Assembly: GCF_004343775.1 (NCBI RefSeq)
Contig: NZ_PTXL01000002.1
Location: forward strand, 1,197,648 to 1,261,647
DNA from: Burkholderia sp. SRS-46
GTDB lineage: Bacteria; Pseudomonadota; Gammaproteobacteria; Burkholderiales; Burkholderiaceae
Direction of reading: 5' to 3'
Length of the DNA stretch: 64,000 bases
Shown here: one piece after another, positions 1 through 11,603 of the stretch
How positions within the stretch are numbered: the stretch's first letter is position 1
How the letters are laid out: each line of letters opens with the position of its first letter
Translations under genes and position numbers: made by a program
Notes under the pieces: model-generated
Seen by the model: the letters and a program-made list of their open reading frames with translations, nothing else
What the model was told of the DNA's origin: nothing
The model's database searches: none

Positions 1-15
1 CGCCCCGCCGCGCGC

Positions 16-2754
<2,739 letters not shown>

Positions 2755-2759
2755 CGCGC

Positions 2760-4601
2760 TCAGGCGGTGCCGCGCACGTCGAACTCGACCTTCCAGCGCT
2801 CGTCGGTGCCGCTCGGAATCGCTTCGAGCTCGAGCGTGCCGGCCTCGGTCACGCGCGCGTGCAGCTTCACGGGCACGATCTCGCCGATGGAGCGGCCGTC
2901 GGCCGGCAGTGTCGCCTGGATCTCCTCGAGTTCCTGCAGCTCTTCCGGCGACCAGTAGTCGAGCAGCGTGCCGACCTGGTCCTGGCGGCGCACCGACGAG
3001 CCGAAGAAGCGGAACTGCACCGGCTCGCCGACGACGAGGCCGAACTCCTGCGGCGGCAGCGCCGCGTTCGTGCCTTCCTCCATGCCGAACGGCGCGACGC
3101 ACAGCGCCTGCACCGGCGGCTCGAGCCCCGGCACGGCCGGCATCGCCGATTCGATCGCGACGTAGTACGCACGCGCCGTGCCGCCGCGAATCCGCACGCC
3201 ACGGCCGCGCTTCACGTAGCCGTAGTACGCGGCGCCGCGCGCGACCGCGAGGTCGAGGTCCGCGCCGCCGAGCAGGCGGGCGGGCGCCGCGCCTTCGGCC
3301 GCGAGCCACGCGTTCAGCGTGTCGAGCACGCGCTGCGTGAGCAGCGACGACTTGAACACGCCGCCGTTGAACAGCACCGCGGTCGGATGCAGGAACGTCG
3401 CGCCCGGCGGCAGCGTGCGCTGCACGCCGTCCAGCGCGTCGAGCGCCGCGACCTGGCGACCGAGGAACGCCGCGAGGTGGCGCGTGATGCCCGCGTCCTG
3501 CGCATACGGCAGGCCGAGCTGCGTGAGGCCGACGCGCGCGCGGCTGACCGGGCGCGCCGCCGCGTCCACTTGCGGGAAGAAGCCTTCGAGGATCGTCTGC
3601 GTGAGTTCCGCGCGGGTCAGCTCGGTGCGGATCGAACCGCCGATCAGCTTCGAGCCGCGGCTCGGCACCACGAGCGGCACCGCGTCGGTCGACGGGTCGG
3701 ACAGCAGCGTCTCCTTCGCGGCGCGGCATGCGTACGTGAGTGCGCGCAGCTGCCACGGGTCGGCCTGCGTGCCCTGCGTCGCGAGCTTGCGCGCGACGAC
3801 GTGCGCGAGCGCGAGATCCATGTTGTCGCCGCCGAGCAGGATGTGCTCGCCCACCGCGACGCGATGCAGTTCGAGGTTGCCGTCGCGCTCGACCACCGCG
3901 ATCAGCGACAGGTCGGTCGTGCCGCCGCCGACGTCGACGCACAGGATCAGGTCGCCGACGTTGACCTGCTTGCGCCAGCCGCCCTCGCTCTTCTGGATCC
4001 AGCTGTAGAGCGCCGCCTGCGGCTCTTCGAGCAGCGTCATGCGCGCATAGCCGGCGGCCCGCGCGGCCTCGGCCGTCAGCTCGCGCGCGGCCGGGTCGAA
4101 CGACGCGGGGATCGTCACCGTCACGTCCTGGTCGGCGAACGGCGCGTCCGGATGCGCGTGGTCCCACGCTTCGCGCAGGTGCGTCAGGTAGCGGATCGAG
4201 CTTTCGAGCGGCGACACGCGCGCCACTTCGGGCGGCGCGTCGCTCGGCAGGATCGCCGCGTGGCGGTCGACGCCCGGGTGGCACAGCCAGCTTTTCGCGC
4301 TCGACACGAGGCGAATCGGCGTGCCGGCGCCACGGCTGCGCGCCATTTCGCCGACCGCGAAGTTGCGCGACACCGTCCACGGCAGCGTCAGGTCGCCCTG
4401 CGTCAGCTCGCTTTCATGCGGCAGGTAGAGGAACGACGGCAGCAGGTCGCGCGACTCCAGCGCGCCGGGCGCGGTGAGCTGCGCGATCGGCAGCACGTGC
4501 TGCGCGACCTTCTCGCCGTCGCTCGTGCCCGTGTCGACATACGACAGCGCGCAGTGGGTGGTGCCGAGGTCGATGCCGATCGAATAACGTGCGTCGCTCA
4601 C
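2760..4601 (-). CDS. Hsp70-family ATPase (DnaK-like, non-canonical)
   Basis: The 613-residue product carries an Hsp70 nucleotide-binding domain: IDLGTTHCALSYVDTG near residue 9, VDVGGGTTDLSLI near residue 230 and LFNGGVFKSS near residue 390. The remaining C-terminal part, about 130 residues, ends in a short beta-rich segment rather than a full DnaK substrate-binding domain and lid. The start is the GTG at 4601, overlapping the TGA of the DUF2760 gene as GTGA, which implies translational coupling. It is a paralogue of the following longer Hsp70, and both could act as a pair on the same client. There is no dnaJ or grpE nearby. The fold is certain; the function is unknown. Confidence 0.9.
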   Translation of the reverse strand: MSDARYSIGIDLGTTHCALSYVDTGTSDGEKVAQHVLPIAQLTAPGALESRDLLPSFLYLPHESELTQGDLTLPWTVSRNFAVGEMARSRGAGTPIRLVSSAKSWLCHPGVDRHAAILPSDAPPEVARVSPLESSIRYLTHLREAWDHAHPDAPFADQDVTVTIPASFDPAARELTAEAARAAGYARMTLLEEPQAALYSWIQKSEGGWRKQVNVGDLILCVDVGGGTTDLSLIAVVERDGNLELHRVAVGEHILLGGDNMDLALAHVVARKLATQGTQADPWQLRALTYACRAAKETLLSDPSTDAVPLVVPSRGSKLIGGSIRTELTRAELTQTILEGFFPQVDAAARPVSRARVGLTQLGLPYAQDAGITRHLAAFLGRQVAALDALDGVQRTLPPGATFLHPTAVLFNGGVFKSSLLTQRVLDTLNAWLAAEGAAPARLLGGADLDLAVARGAAYYGYVKRGRGVRIRGGTARAYYVAIESAMPAVPGLEPPVQALCVAPFGMEEGTNAALPPQEFGLVVGEPVQFRFFGSSVRRQDQVGTLLDYWSPEELQELEEIQATLPADGRSIGEIVPVKLHARVTEAGTLELEAIPSGTDERWKVEFDVRGTA

Positions 4602-5191
4602 AGTTCCACCTCCGCCGGGGCGATCACGGATGCGTCGTGGCTGCCGGTCAGCTTCGGCAGGCGCACGTCGGCAACCCGCCAGCCGCGATGGCTGACGGTG
4701 CCCGAGAACGGCGCGGCGCCGACGACGTTGCCGGTCACGCGCACGGCCGTCGCGTCGAAGCCGGCCGGCAGCGTCACGCGGCTGCCTTCGGATTCGTCGC
4801 GCACCGGCACGATCGTGAAGTGCTCGCGCAGCGCGGCGCGGCAGCCGTCGTGCACGAGGCGCGCGGCCGCGCCGATGTCGGCGTCCGCGTAGCCGGCGAT
4901 GTCTTCCTGAACGAAGTCGATGAAGCGCGCGTCGCGCTGCAGCAGGCCGAGCAGTTGCAGCGCGGCCTGCGGGCTCGCTTCGCGCAGCTCGGGCGCCTTC
5001 ACGGGTGCGGGCGCGGCAACCGGCGCGGGTGCGGGCGTGGGCGCGGCGGCCGGGGCCGGCTGCGCGGCCACGGGCGCGCCGTCGCGCACGCGCAGCACGC
5101 CGGCGGCGAACTCGCGGTTGCCGAGCACGGAGAAGAACGTGCCGACGGCGAGCGACAGCCGGCCGAAGAACGACAGATTGGATTCGGGCAT
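4598..5191 (-). CDS. DUF2760 domain protein, first gene of the Hsp70 operon
   Basis: The 197-residue product starts MPESNLSFFGRLSLAVGTFF, an amphipathic or weakly hydrophobic N terminus, followed by an alanine/proline-rich linker (about residues 45-75) and then a compact domain recognised as DUF2760. The ATG at 5191 is preceded by AGGAG about 9 bases upstream, which decides the start over longer in-frame reading. Its stop overlaps the GTG of the next Hsp70 gene. DUF2760 genes beside paired Hsp70 genes are, as I recall, a recurring arrangement in Burkholderiales, so it may be an adaptor or client of these chaperones; that is inference. No catalytic residues are recognisable. Confidence 0.8.
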   Translation of the reverse strand: MPESNLSFFGRLSLAVGTFFSVLGNREFAAGVLRVRDGAPVAAQPAPAAAPTPAPAPVAAPAPVKAPELREASPQAALQLLGLLQRDARFIDFVQEDIAGYADADIGAAARLVHDGCRAALREHFTIVPVRDESEGSRVTLPAGFDATAVRVTGNVVGAAPFSGTVSHRGWRVADVRLPKLTGSHDASVIAPAEVEL

Positions 5192-5690
5192 GTGGCTTGG
5201 ACTCCTGTGGGCCCGCCGTGCGGCGGGCGATCTTGCCTGGGCGCCGGGCACGGGGCGCGCAAGCGCGCGCGGCGCCGGCCCGGCGCGTGATTCCGGCCCC
5301 CCGTCGCGGAGGCGCAAAACCCGTATTTTGCCCTGTGGCGGGCGAATGGTGCGGAAGTCGGGGGACAGAACAGCTTGGTCGCGCGGAAAACGGCGCGGGT
5401 CGGATGCCGAAATCGCGGCGCGAGGGTGAGCGGTCCGTAGTGGAATTTCGCGGTCGATGACGATGAATCAACGCGCATTCCGTTTCAGCCGGATACCCCA
5501 TTTCCGATACGAGACCAAGCGGCGAATCGATCTCGCCGCACGGCTCGGCCGTGGGTTCGACGAATGGAAGCCGGCATCCGCTGTCAGGATTGCGATCTTC
5601 CCAAGGGTCGATCGGACCTCTACATTCCTTCTTACGCGCGGGACGCCAACATCATCGCGCATCCGTCACCCCGCCCCTCGGAGATACAAC
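5192..5690. other. Divergent intergenic region, chaperone operon / epimerase
   Basis: This 499-base gap separates the divergent DUF2760 operon and the epimerase gene. I see no credible gene: the reading frames crossing it have no ribosome-binding site or recognisable product. A small dyad, GCAAAA-CCCGTA-TTTTGC, lies at 5314-5331 and could be an operator for the chaperone operon. The right half (about 5450-5690) is less GC-rich than the coding sequence, as expected for promoter DNA, but I could not place a convincing -35/-10 pair. Confidence 0.4.
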
Positions 5691-6380
5691 ATGAACGTCA
5701 TCGTATTCGGCGCCAGCGGCATGGTGGGCCAGGGCGTGCTGCGCGAATGCCTGCTGGCCCCGGATGTCGGGTCGGTGCTGGCCATCGGGCGCAGCGAGCT
5801 GCCGCTGCGCCACCCGAAGCTGCGCCAGCTCGTGCGCGCGGACCTGTTCGACTACCGCGACGTCGCCGACCAGCTCGCCGGCTACGACGCGTGCTTCTTC
5901 TGCCTCGGCGTATCGGCCAGCGACACCGACGAGGCCGGCTTCGTCCGGCTCAATCACGACCTTCCGCTGGCCGCCGCGCAGGCGCTCGTCGAGCGTAATC
6001 CGGGCATGACGTTCATCTACGTGTCGGGCGGCGGCACCGACTCGACGGAGAAAGGGCCGGCGATGTGGGCGCGCGTCAAGGGCAGGACGGAGAATGCGTT
6101 GCAGCGGCTCGGCTTCCGCGCGGTCTACCTGTTCCGGCCCGGGATCATCGTGCCGCTGAACGGCGAACGGTCGAAGACGCGGCTCTACCGCCTGTTCTAC
6201 GCGGGCCTCGGCTGGGCCATCGCGCCGTTGCGACGGCTCTTTCCGAACGAGATCCTCGATACCGAGCGCGTCGGCCGGGCGATGCTGCAGGCCGTGCGCG
6301 ACGGCGGCGGCCTGGCGATCGTCGAGCGCGCCGACATCAACCGGCTCGCGCAGGCCGCGGCGCCGGGCGCCCGCCCGTAA
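5691..6380 (+). CDS. NAD(P)-binding epimerase/dehydratase-like protein
   Basis: The 229-residue product opens with a Rossmann nucleotide-binding motif, VIVFGASGMVGQGVL (GxSGMVG at residues 6-12), and continues as a short atypical SDR / NAD(P)H-binding family protein. TFIYVSGGGTD fits the serine-bearing strand, and a lysine follows in WARVKGRTE near residue 130, in the place of the SDR lysine. It is shorter than true sugar epimerases (about 330 residues). The ATG at 5691 has GGAG 9 bases upstream; the longer frame to 5457 lacks such a site. It stands alone and converges on the efflux gene 30 bases downstream. The substrate cannot be read from the sequence. Confidence 0.8.
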   Translation: MNVIVFGASGMVGQGVLRECLLAPDVGSVLAIGRSELPLRHPKLRQLVRADLFDYRDVADQLAGYDACFFCLGVSASDTDEAGFVRLNHDLPLAAAQALVERNPGMTFIYVSGGGTDSTEKGPAMWARVKGRTENALQRLGFRAVYLFRPGIIVPLNGERSKTRLYRLFYAGLGWAIAPLRRLFPNEILDTERVGRAMLQAVRDGGGLAIVERADINRLAQAAAPGARP

Positions 6381-6410
6381 CGCGCGGCGTGCTCGGCACG
6401 GCGCGCCCGC

Positions 6411-7610
6411 TTACGACGTCGCGACCGAGCGCGCCGGCACGGCCGACACGATCGTCGCGACCGCCACCGCCAGCACGAGCGCCGCGCCGATGAACACGCC
6501 CGTCGCGCCGTTCGCGTCGAACACCACGCCGCCCGCCGCGGCACCGGTCGCGATCGCGAGCTGGACCGCCGCGACGATCAGGCCGCCCGCGCTCTCCGCC
6601 TCGTCCGGCACCGTGCGCGTGACCCACGTCGACCACGCGACCGGCACGCCGCCGAACGCCATCCCCCACAACGCGACGAGCACCGCGTCGACGAGCGGCG
6701 CGCGGCCGAGCGCCACCAGCGCAATGCCGAGCACGACCATCAGCGCGGGCATCGCGATCAGCATCGGCCGCAGCCGGTGCTCGAGCACGCGGCCGGCCAG
6801 CGACGTGCCGACGAAGTTCGCCACGCCGTAGCCGAGCAGGATCGCCGACAGCCCGTTCACGCCGACGCCCGCGACCTGTTCGAGAAACGGCCGCAGGTAC
6901 GTGAAGAACGCGAAATGCCCGGTGAACACCAGCGTCGTCGCGAACATCCCGAGGCCGACCGTCGGCCGCCGCAGGATGTCGACCAGCGTGCGCAGCCGCG
7001 TGGTGCCGGACGGCGCCATCGACGGCAGCGTCGCGACCTGCGACGCGAGCGCGAGCACGCCGAGCGCGGCCGCGATCAGGAACACGCTGCGCCAGCCGAT
7101 CAGGTGGCCGAAGTAGCTGCCGAGCGGCGCGGCCGCGATCGTCGCGACCGCCACGCCGCTGAAGATGATCGACAGCGCGCGCGGCACCAGCGCCGTCGGC
7201 ACGAGCCGCATCGCGGTGGCCGTCGCCATCGTCCAGAAGCCGCCGAGCGCGATGCCGAGCAGCACGCGGCCGACCAGGATCGTCGCGAGATTCGTTGCGC
7301 ACGCAACGGCCAGGTTCGAGACGATCAGCAGCGCCGAGAACGCGAGCAGCACGCGCCGCCGGTCGATGGCGCGGGTCGCGGCGGCGGTGAGCAGGCTCGT
7401 CACGAGCGCCACCGACGCGGTGGCCGTGACCGCCTGGCCGGCGACGCCCTCGGTCACGCCGAGGCTGTCGGCCATCGGCGTGAGCAGGCTCGCGGGCAGG
7501 AACTCCGCGGTGACGAGCCCGAACACGCCGAGCGTCATCGCGAAAACGGCGCCCCAGGCGGGCTCGCGCGGCCCCGCCGTGACGCCGGCGGATTCGATGG
7601 TGGGATTCAT
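6411..7610 (-). CDS. nepI: MFS efflux transporter, NepI-like (purine ribonucleoside efflux type)
   Basis: The 399-residue product has 12 predicted hydrophobic segments and follows Escherichia coli NepI closely as I remember it: AEFLPASLLTPMADSLG in helix 1, EGVAGQAVT, the motif-A equivalent at AIDRRRVLL, GRVLLGIALGGFW, and FAFFTYLRP in helix 7. NepI exports inosine, guanosine and related compounds by proton antiport; the same substrate here is inferred. The start is the ATG at 7610; the reading frame extends upstream but crosses the divergent promoter region. The AraC-type gene at 7678 reads the other way and is the likely regulator. This is an inner-membrane protein. Confidence 0.8.
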   Translation of the reverse strand: MNPTIESAGVTAGPREPAWGAVFAMTLGVFGLVTAEFLPASLLTPMADSLGVTEGVAGQAVTATASVALVTSLLTAAATRAIDRRRVLLAFSALLIVSNLAVACATNLATILVGRVLLGIALGGFWTMATATAMRLVPTALVPRALSIIFSGVAVATIAAAPLGSYFGHLIGWRSVFLIAAALGVLALASQVATLPSMAPSGTTRLRTLVDILRRPTVGLGMFATTLVFTGHFAFFTYLRPFLEQVAGVGVNGLSAILLGYGVANFVGTSLAGRVLEHRLRPMLIAMPALMVVLGIALVALGRAPLVDAVLVALWGMAFGGVPVAWSTWVTRTVPDEAESAGGLIVAAVQLAIATGAAAGGVVFDANGATGVFIGAALVLAVAVATIVSAVPARSVATS

Positions 7611-7677
7611 GCTTTGTGTCGTTCCAGGAAAAAGTGCCAATGATTGCGAATCGTAAGGGACGGCATCAGGACGGTCT

Positions 7678-8763
7678 ATGACATACAATCCGGAAACATT
7701 GATCAATCGTCCGAATCCGATGTCCGATCCTGCCGACCTCCCGCCGTCCGACGTGCACGACCTCGTCAGCGAGCTGCTGCTGGGGATGCGCCTGAGCGGC
7801 GTCCAGTACCGCCGCATCCAGGTGGCGCGGCCGTTCGGCATGCGCTTCGGCAGCGAGCGCGGCCGCGCGCAGTTCCACTTCATCGGCCGTGGACCGGTGC
7901 TGCTACGCGATCCGGGCGGCGCGACCTACCGGCTCGACACCGGCGACGCGATCCTGCTGCCGAACGGCGGCGAGCATGCGCTGGTGTCCGAGCCGGACAC
8001 GCCGTGCCGCGAAATCGGCGGCTTCAAGACCGCGAAGATCTGCGACACCGTCACGTCGGTGGGCACCGCCCGGCAGGGCGAAGGCGACGGCGACGGCGCC
8101 GCGGAAGCCGGCGACGCGCTGATCTTCAGCGGCTGCATGGAGCTCGATCTCGGCGGCATGCAGCCGCTCGTCGCGACGATGCCCGAGGTGATGTTCGTCG
8201 GCACGCTGCTCGCGCGCAACCCGGAGCTGCGGCCGCTGCTCGATGCGATGGAGCGCGAATCGCGTGCCGAGCGCGCCGGCTTCGCGGGCATTCTCGCGCG
8301 GCTCGCGGATGTGGTCGCCGCGTTCATCGTGCGCGGCTGGGTCGAGTGCGGATGCGGCAAGGCGACCGGCTGGGTGCAGGCGCTGCGCGATCCGAAGCTC
8401 GGCCGCGCGCTCGTCGCGCTGCATCGCGAACCGGGGCGAAACTGGAGCGTGGCGGAACTCGCGGCCGAGGCCGGCGTGTCGCGCTCGGTGTTCGCGGAGC
8501 GGTTTCTCGCGGCGACCGGGATGACGCCGGTGCGCTACCTGACCGAGCTGCGGATGCGGCTCGCCGCGCAATGGATCACACGGGATCGCGAGCCGATCGA
8601 GACGGTGGCGTATCGGCTCGGCTACGGCTCGCTGGCGGCGTTCAGCCGCGCGTTCAAGCGGGTGGTGGGAAAGCCGCCGGGGGCGATGCGGGCCGATGGC
8701 GAGGCCGGGGCCGAGGTCGAAGTTGAAGGCAACGCGACGGCGAGCACCGAAGCAGCCGGGTAA
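7678..8763 (+). CDS. AraC-family transcriptional regulator with N-terminal cupin domain
   Basis: The product is up to 361 residues. Residues of about 30-200 form a cupin-type ligand domain (FHFIGRGPVLLRDPGG, then LDTGDAILLPNGGEHAL), as in the AraC cupin_6 group. The last 110 residues hold two helix-turn-helix motifs: WSVAELAAEAGVSRSVFAERF and the second around ETVAYRLGYGSLAAFSRAFK. The ATG at 7678 has AGGA about 7 bases upstream; an internal ATG at 7720 (MSDPADL) would also fit the family's usual N terminus, so the start is uncertain by 14 residues. It is divergent from the NepI-like efflux gene 67 bases away and probably controls it. The C-terminal tail is acidic and low in complexity. Confidence 0.85.
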   Translation: MTYNPETLINRPNPMSDPADLPPSDVHDLVSELLLGMRLSGVQYRRIQVARPFGMRFGSERGRAQFHFIGRGPVLLRDPGGATYRLDTGDAILLPNGGEHALVSEPDTPCREIGGFKTAKICDTVTSVGTARQGEGDGDGAAEAGDALIFSGCMELDLGGMQPLVATMPEVMFVGTLLARNPELRPLLDAMERESRAERAGFAGILARLADVVAAFIVRGWVECGCGKATGWVQALRDPKLGRALVALHREPGRNWSVAELAAEAGVSRSVFAERFLAATGMTPVRYLTELRMRLAAQWITRDREPIETVAYRLGYGSLAAFSRAFKRVVGKPPGAMRADGEAGAEVEVEGNATASTEAAG

Positions 8764-8958
8764 CGCGGCGCGGCACACACGTTTCGGCGCGACGCCCGCG
8801 AGCGCCCACGATGCGGCGCGCGCGGGCGCGCCCTCGCCCGCTTCTGTGCATCACGGCCGTGCATGTGCACGGCGCACCCGTACGCGTCGCATGACGATCA
8901 GCCGTCAGCGATCAGCGCCGCGCCGCGAACCTCGCCCGGCGCAATCGCCCATGCGCTG

Positions 8959-9126
8959 TCAGCCGCCCCGTTCCTCGAGCCGGTCGATCAACGCCGTCGC
9001 GCAGCGCACGGCCAGTTCCGCGCTCTGCTCGGCATCGACCGTCGCGCCGGCCGCCAGCGTGCCTTGCACGATCCGGCCCAGCAGGTCCTTTGCCAGGTCG
9101 CCGATTTCGTAGTCCCGTTCCGTCAT
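8959..9126 (-). CDS. 55-residue hypothetical protein coupled to the DUF3857 gene
   Basis: A short gene of 55 codons, acidic and helical, beginning MTERDYEIGDLAKDLLGRIV and ending DRLEERGG. I do not recognise a family. Its ATG (9126) overlaps the TGA of the transglutaminase-like gene as ATGA, the usual sign of translational coupling, which is the main reason to accept it. There is no signal peptide or membrane segment. The 195 bases between its stop and the AraC gene hold nothing I can identify. Confidence 0.6.
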   Translation of the reverse strand: MTERDYEIGDLAKDLLGRIVQGTLAAGATVDAEQSAELAVRCATALIDRLEERGG

Positions 9127-11051
9127 GATTCGCCTCCGGTGCGCCGGTCCGTACGGACCGCGCGAATAGGTGATGCCGGTGCCCGCACGACGATCTGCGC
9201 CTGCGTATCGCGCTCGATCCGCTCGAGCGATGCGCGCATCGCCGCGTAGTCGTCCGGCGTGCACACCTGCCGCTCGAAATGCGCGCGCAGCCGCCGCGTG
9301 ACCTGCACGACACGCGTGCCCGCATCGAACACGTAGTGCGACGCGAAATCGACGAAGCGGTCCCGCACCGTCGCATCCGTCGGCAGGTCGGTCACGGTGA
9401 CGCCCGCCGGCAGCGCGATCTGCGCGGTCTCGCTGAACGCGCCGCCGAGGCACACCCACGCTTGCGTGCGCACCGGCTCCGCGAGCCACGCCTGCACCTG
9501 CGTCGCGATCCCGCCCGTCAGGCTCGACAGCGCGGGCACCGCGCTCGTGCCGTCCGGCCACACGACGTGATCGAGCGTGCCCGCCATCGCCACGCCGAAC
9601 GGCCCGTCCGTCTCGGCGCGCTCGTTCGTGACGAGCTGCGCGGTGCCGCGCAGCCCGCTTTGCCGCAGACGCTCGACGGCAAGCTGCCGGACGCGGTCGC
9701 GCGTCGCGCGGCGGAACACGGTGCGTTCGAGCTCGGCGGTCCAGCCGTCGTCCTCGACGTACGACTGGTAGCGCTGCGCATCGATCCGCGCGGCGTCGAT
9801 CACGAGGCGCGCGCTGCGCGTGCGCGGCTGGGTGGCCGGCGTGCGCGACAGCACGCCGGTGTCGACGAGCAGCGCCGGCCGGTCCATCACGATCGGCGGC
9901 AGGTAGCCGAACGCGATGCCGGCGGTGGTCGTGTCCGCGTACAGCCCGAGATCGGGCAGCCACGTGATCGCGTGATTGATCGCGCCGCCGCCGTAGCCCG
10001 GCACCGACGGCAGCGTGTACACCGACCCGAGGTTGAGCAGCACCGGCTCGCCGCGGATCCCCACCGCCGCGAGCAGCGCGCCGAACAGCGCGACGTGGTC
10101 CTTGCAGTCGCCGTAGCGGTTGCGCAGGATGTCGGTCACGCGGTGCGGCGCGGCCGCCGTCTCGCCGAGAAACAGCGCGACGTAGCGCACGTTCGCCTGC
10201 ACCCAGTCGTACAGCAGGCGCGCCTTGTCGCGCGGGTCGGATGCGTTCGCCGTCAGCGCCCGCGCGAGCTGCACGACCGCCGGATCGTTCGCGCTCGGGT
10301 CCACCGCCGCGTTGCGGTAGCGCGCGGCGAATGCCGCGTAGTCGGGCAGCGTCGACACCATCAGCCGGTCGCCGTCGGTCGGATAGCCGACCGCGCCGTT
10401 CTCGAGCCGGTCGTACGGGCCGTGGCGGTAGTCGAACGTGTAGCGCGTGCGGCCGTTCTCCGTCACCGGCGGCAGCGCGACGTAGCCGCGCGCGTCGGCA
10501 TGCAGCGGCATGTCGGCCGGCACGTCGAAGATCAGCCGCTGGTGGTCGACGGGCTCGCGCGACGGCTCGACGAAGTAGCCGAAATAGCCGGGATTGAGCG
10601 GCTTGGTCCGCACCTTGCGGAACGCGACGCGCGTGCGCGAGCCGGCCTCCACGCCGGGAAACACGACCGTGCGCAGCACGCCGTCCTGGAACGTCGGCGC
10701 GCCGGCGGAACGCGGCTCCTGCACGTCGCGGATCGCGTCCGGGCCGACCGGATGCGCGGCGCCGTCGCGGTCGATCGTCTCCGCCGCGAGCAGTTCGACC
10801 TTCTCGATGTCCTTGTCGAACCACACGTAGCGCTGCGCGATCGCGTCGATGCCGTTCGCGTTGTTCGCGCGCAGCGTCGCGTCGTCGTGCTCCTCGAGCG
10901 AGCCGTCGCGCTGGATCACGAACACATGCACGTCGTTCTCGAGCGTCGTCGGCGCGACGTCGGCCGGTTCCGGCCCCGCAGGCGACGCGCGCGCGCCGAC
11001 CGTCGACAGGCAGAAACAGGCAACGCCGAACAGACGGAGCAGCATGCGCAT
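9123..11051 (-). CDS. DUF3857 / transglutaminase-like periplasmic protein
   Basis: The 642-residue product begins with a signal peptide (MRMLLRLFGVACFCLSTVGA, cleavage likely after ARA near residue 23). A DUF3857 domain spans roughly residues 50-220. A transglutaminase-like domain follows, with the catalytic segment RNRYGDCKDHVALFGALL near residue 325; the Cys is present, and a His and Asp downstream (NHAITWLPD) complete a plausible triad. The C-terminal third is beta-rich. The frame is open up to 11348, but that part is arginine-rich, without a ribosome-binding site, and the signal peptide fixes the start at 11051 (or the ATG at 11045). Proteins of this kind are cell-envelope proteins of unknown substrate. 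Confidence 0.8.
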   Translation of the reverse strand: MRMLLRLFGVACFCLSTVGARASPAGPEPADVAPTTLENDVHVFVIQRDGSLEEHDDATLRANNANGIDAIAQRYVWFDKDIEKVELLAAETIDRDGAAHPVGPDAIRDVQEPRSAGAPTFQDGVLRTVVFPGVEAGSRTRVAFRKVRTKPLNPGYFGYFVEPSREPVDHQRLIFDVPADMPLHADARGYVALPPVTENGRTRYTFDYRHGPYDRLENGAVGYPTDGDRLMVSTLPDYAAFAARYRNAAVDPSANDPAVVQLARALTANASDPRDKARLLYDWVQANVRYVALFLGETAAAPHRVTDILRNRYGDCKDHVALFGALLAAVGIRGEPVLLNLGSVYTLPSVPGYGGGAINHAITWLPDLGLYADTTTAGIAFGYLPPIVMDRPALLVDTGVLSRTPATQPRTRSARLVIDAARIDAQRYQSYVEDDGWTAELERTVFRRATRDRVRQLAVERLRQSGLRGTAQLVTNERAETDGPFGVAMAGTLDHVVWPDGTSAVPALSSLTGGIATQVQAWLAEPVRTQAWVCLGGAFSETAQIALPAGVTVTDLPTDATVRDRFVDFASHYVFDAGTRVVQVTRRLRAHFERQVCTPDDYAAMRASLERIERDTQAQIVVRAPASPIRAVRTDRRTGGES

Positions 11052-11368
11052 CGGATCGAACCTCGCGGCACGGGGCCGGTAACACCGCAGCCGGGCGGCC
11101 GCATTCAACGCCAGACTACGCCAATCAGGTGCGCCGCGCAGCGTACGGCCCGTCAATCGGGCAACCTGCCCCGCGCCGGCGGCGCGCGCGACGCGCGGGC
11201 CGGCAAGCGTCGCGGGGTCGAATCCGAATCGGATGACGCATGCGCTCGCGCGGGTCATATACATCACTTCGCGACATATACTGAAAAGGTGACCCGTGAT
11301 GCGCGGGACTGCCGCGACGATACGACCGCTACGCACGGCGCCGCGCACGCAGCGGGCGAGGAGGCGTC
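11052..11368. other. Divergent intergenic region upstream of small membrane gene
   Basis: This 317-base gap lies between the DUF3857 gene and the 62-residue membrane protein. The stretch 11255-11290 is AT-rich in an otherwise GC-rich setting and holds two CATATAC copies (about 11256 and 11275); TATACT at 11277-11282 is a good -10 for the rightward gene, but the -35 at the proper distance (GTCATA) is poor. It is the likely promoter zone for both directions. I see no gene. Confidence 0.35.
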
Positions 11369-11557
11369 ATGGATGTCATCAACAGCGACTACGAAATCGG
11401 CTTCCTGCTGGTCGTGTTTACGCTGGTGGGCGTGGTGCTGATCGGCGCCGTGCTGACCGCGATGCATCTGGAACGCTGGCATCCGCGGCTGATCGGCGCC
11501 GCCATCGGCGCGCTGATCGGGATTGCGCTGATCGAAGCGGTGCCGATGCTGACGTGA
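11369..11557 (+). CDS. Small two-helix membrane protein, 62 residues
   Basis: The product is almost entirely hydrophobic: helix 1 at about residues 10-32 (IGFLLVVFTLVGVVLIGAVL) and helix 2 at about 42-60 (IGAAIGALIGIALIEAV), joined by a short basic loop HLERWHPR. A very strong ribosome-binding site, GAGGAGG, precedes the ATG, which supports a real gene despite its size. A second tiny membrane gene follows 46 bases later with its own strong site. I do not recognise a family. A stress-response or envelope-modulating role would be typical for such proteins, but nothing here shows it. Confidence 0.65.
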   Translation: MDVINSDYEIGFLLVVFTLVGVVLIGAVLTAMHLERWHPRLIGAAIGALIGIALIEAVPMLT

Positions 11558-11603
11558 GCGCAGGCGCGCACACGAATCGTCGATCCTTCCTGCCGGAGGC
11601 AAC

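Noticed and set aside
7684..7689. TACAAT as -10 of the AraC-type gene
   Set aside because: There is no -35 at suitable spacing, and it overlaps the start of the longer coding frame, so it was used only to keep the start uncertain.
9123..11348. N-terminal extension of the DUF3857 protein to 11348
   Set aside because: The extension is Arg/Ala-rich and followed by a proper signal peptide at 11051; an exported protein would not have it.
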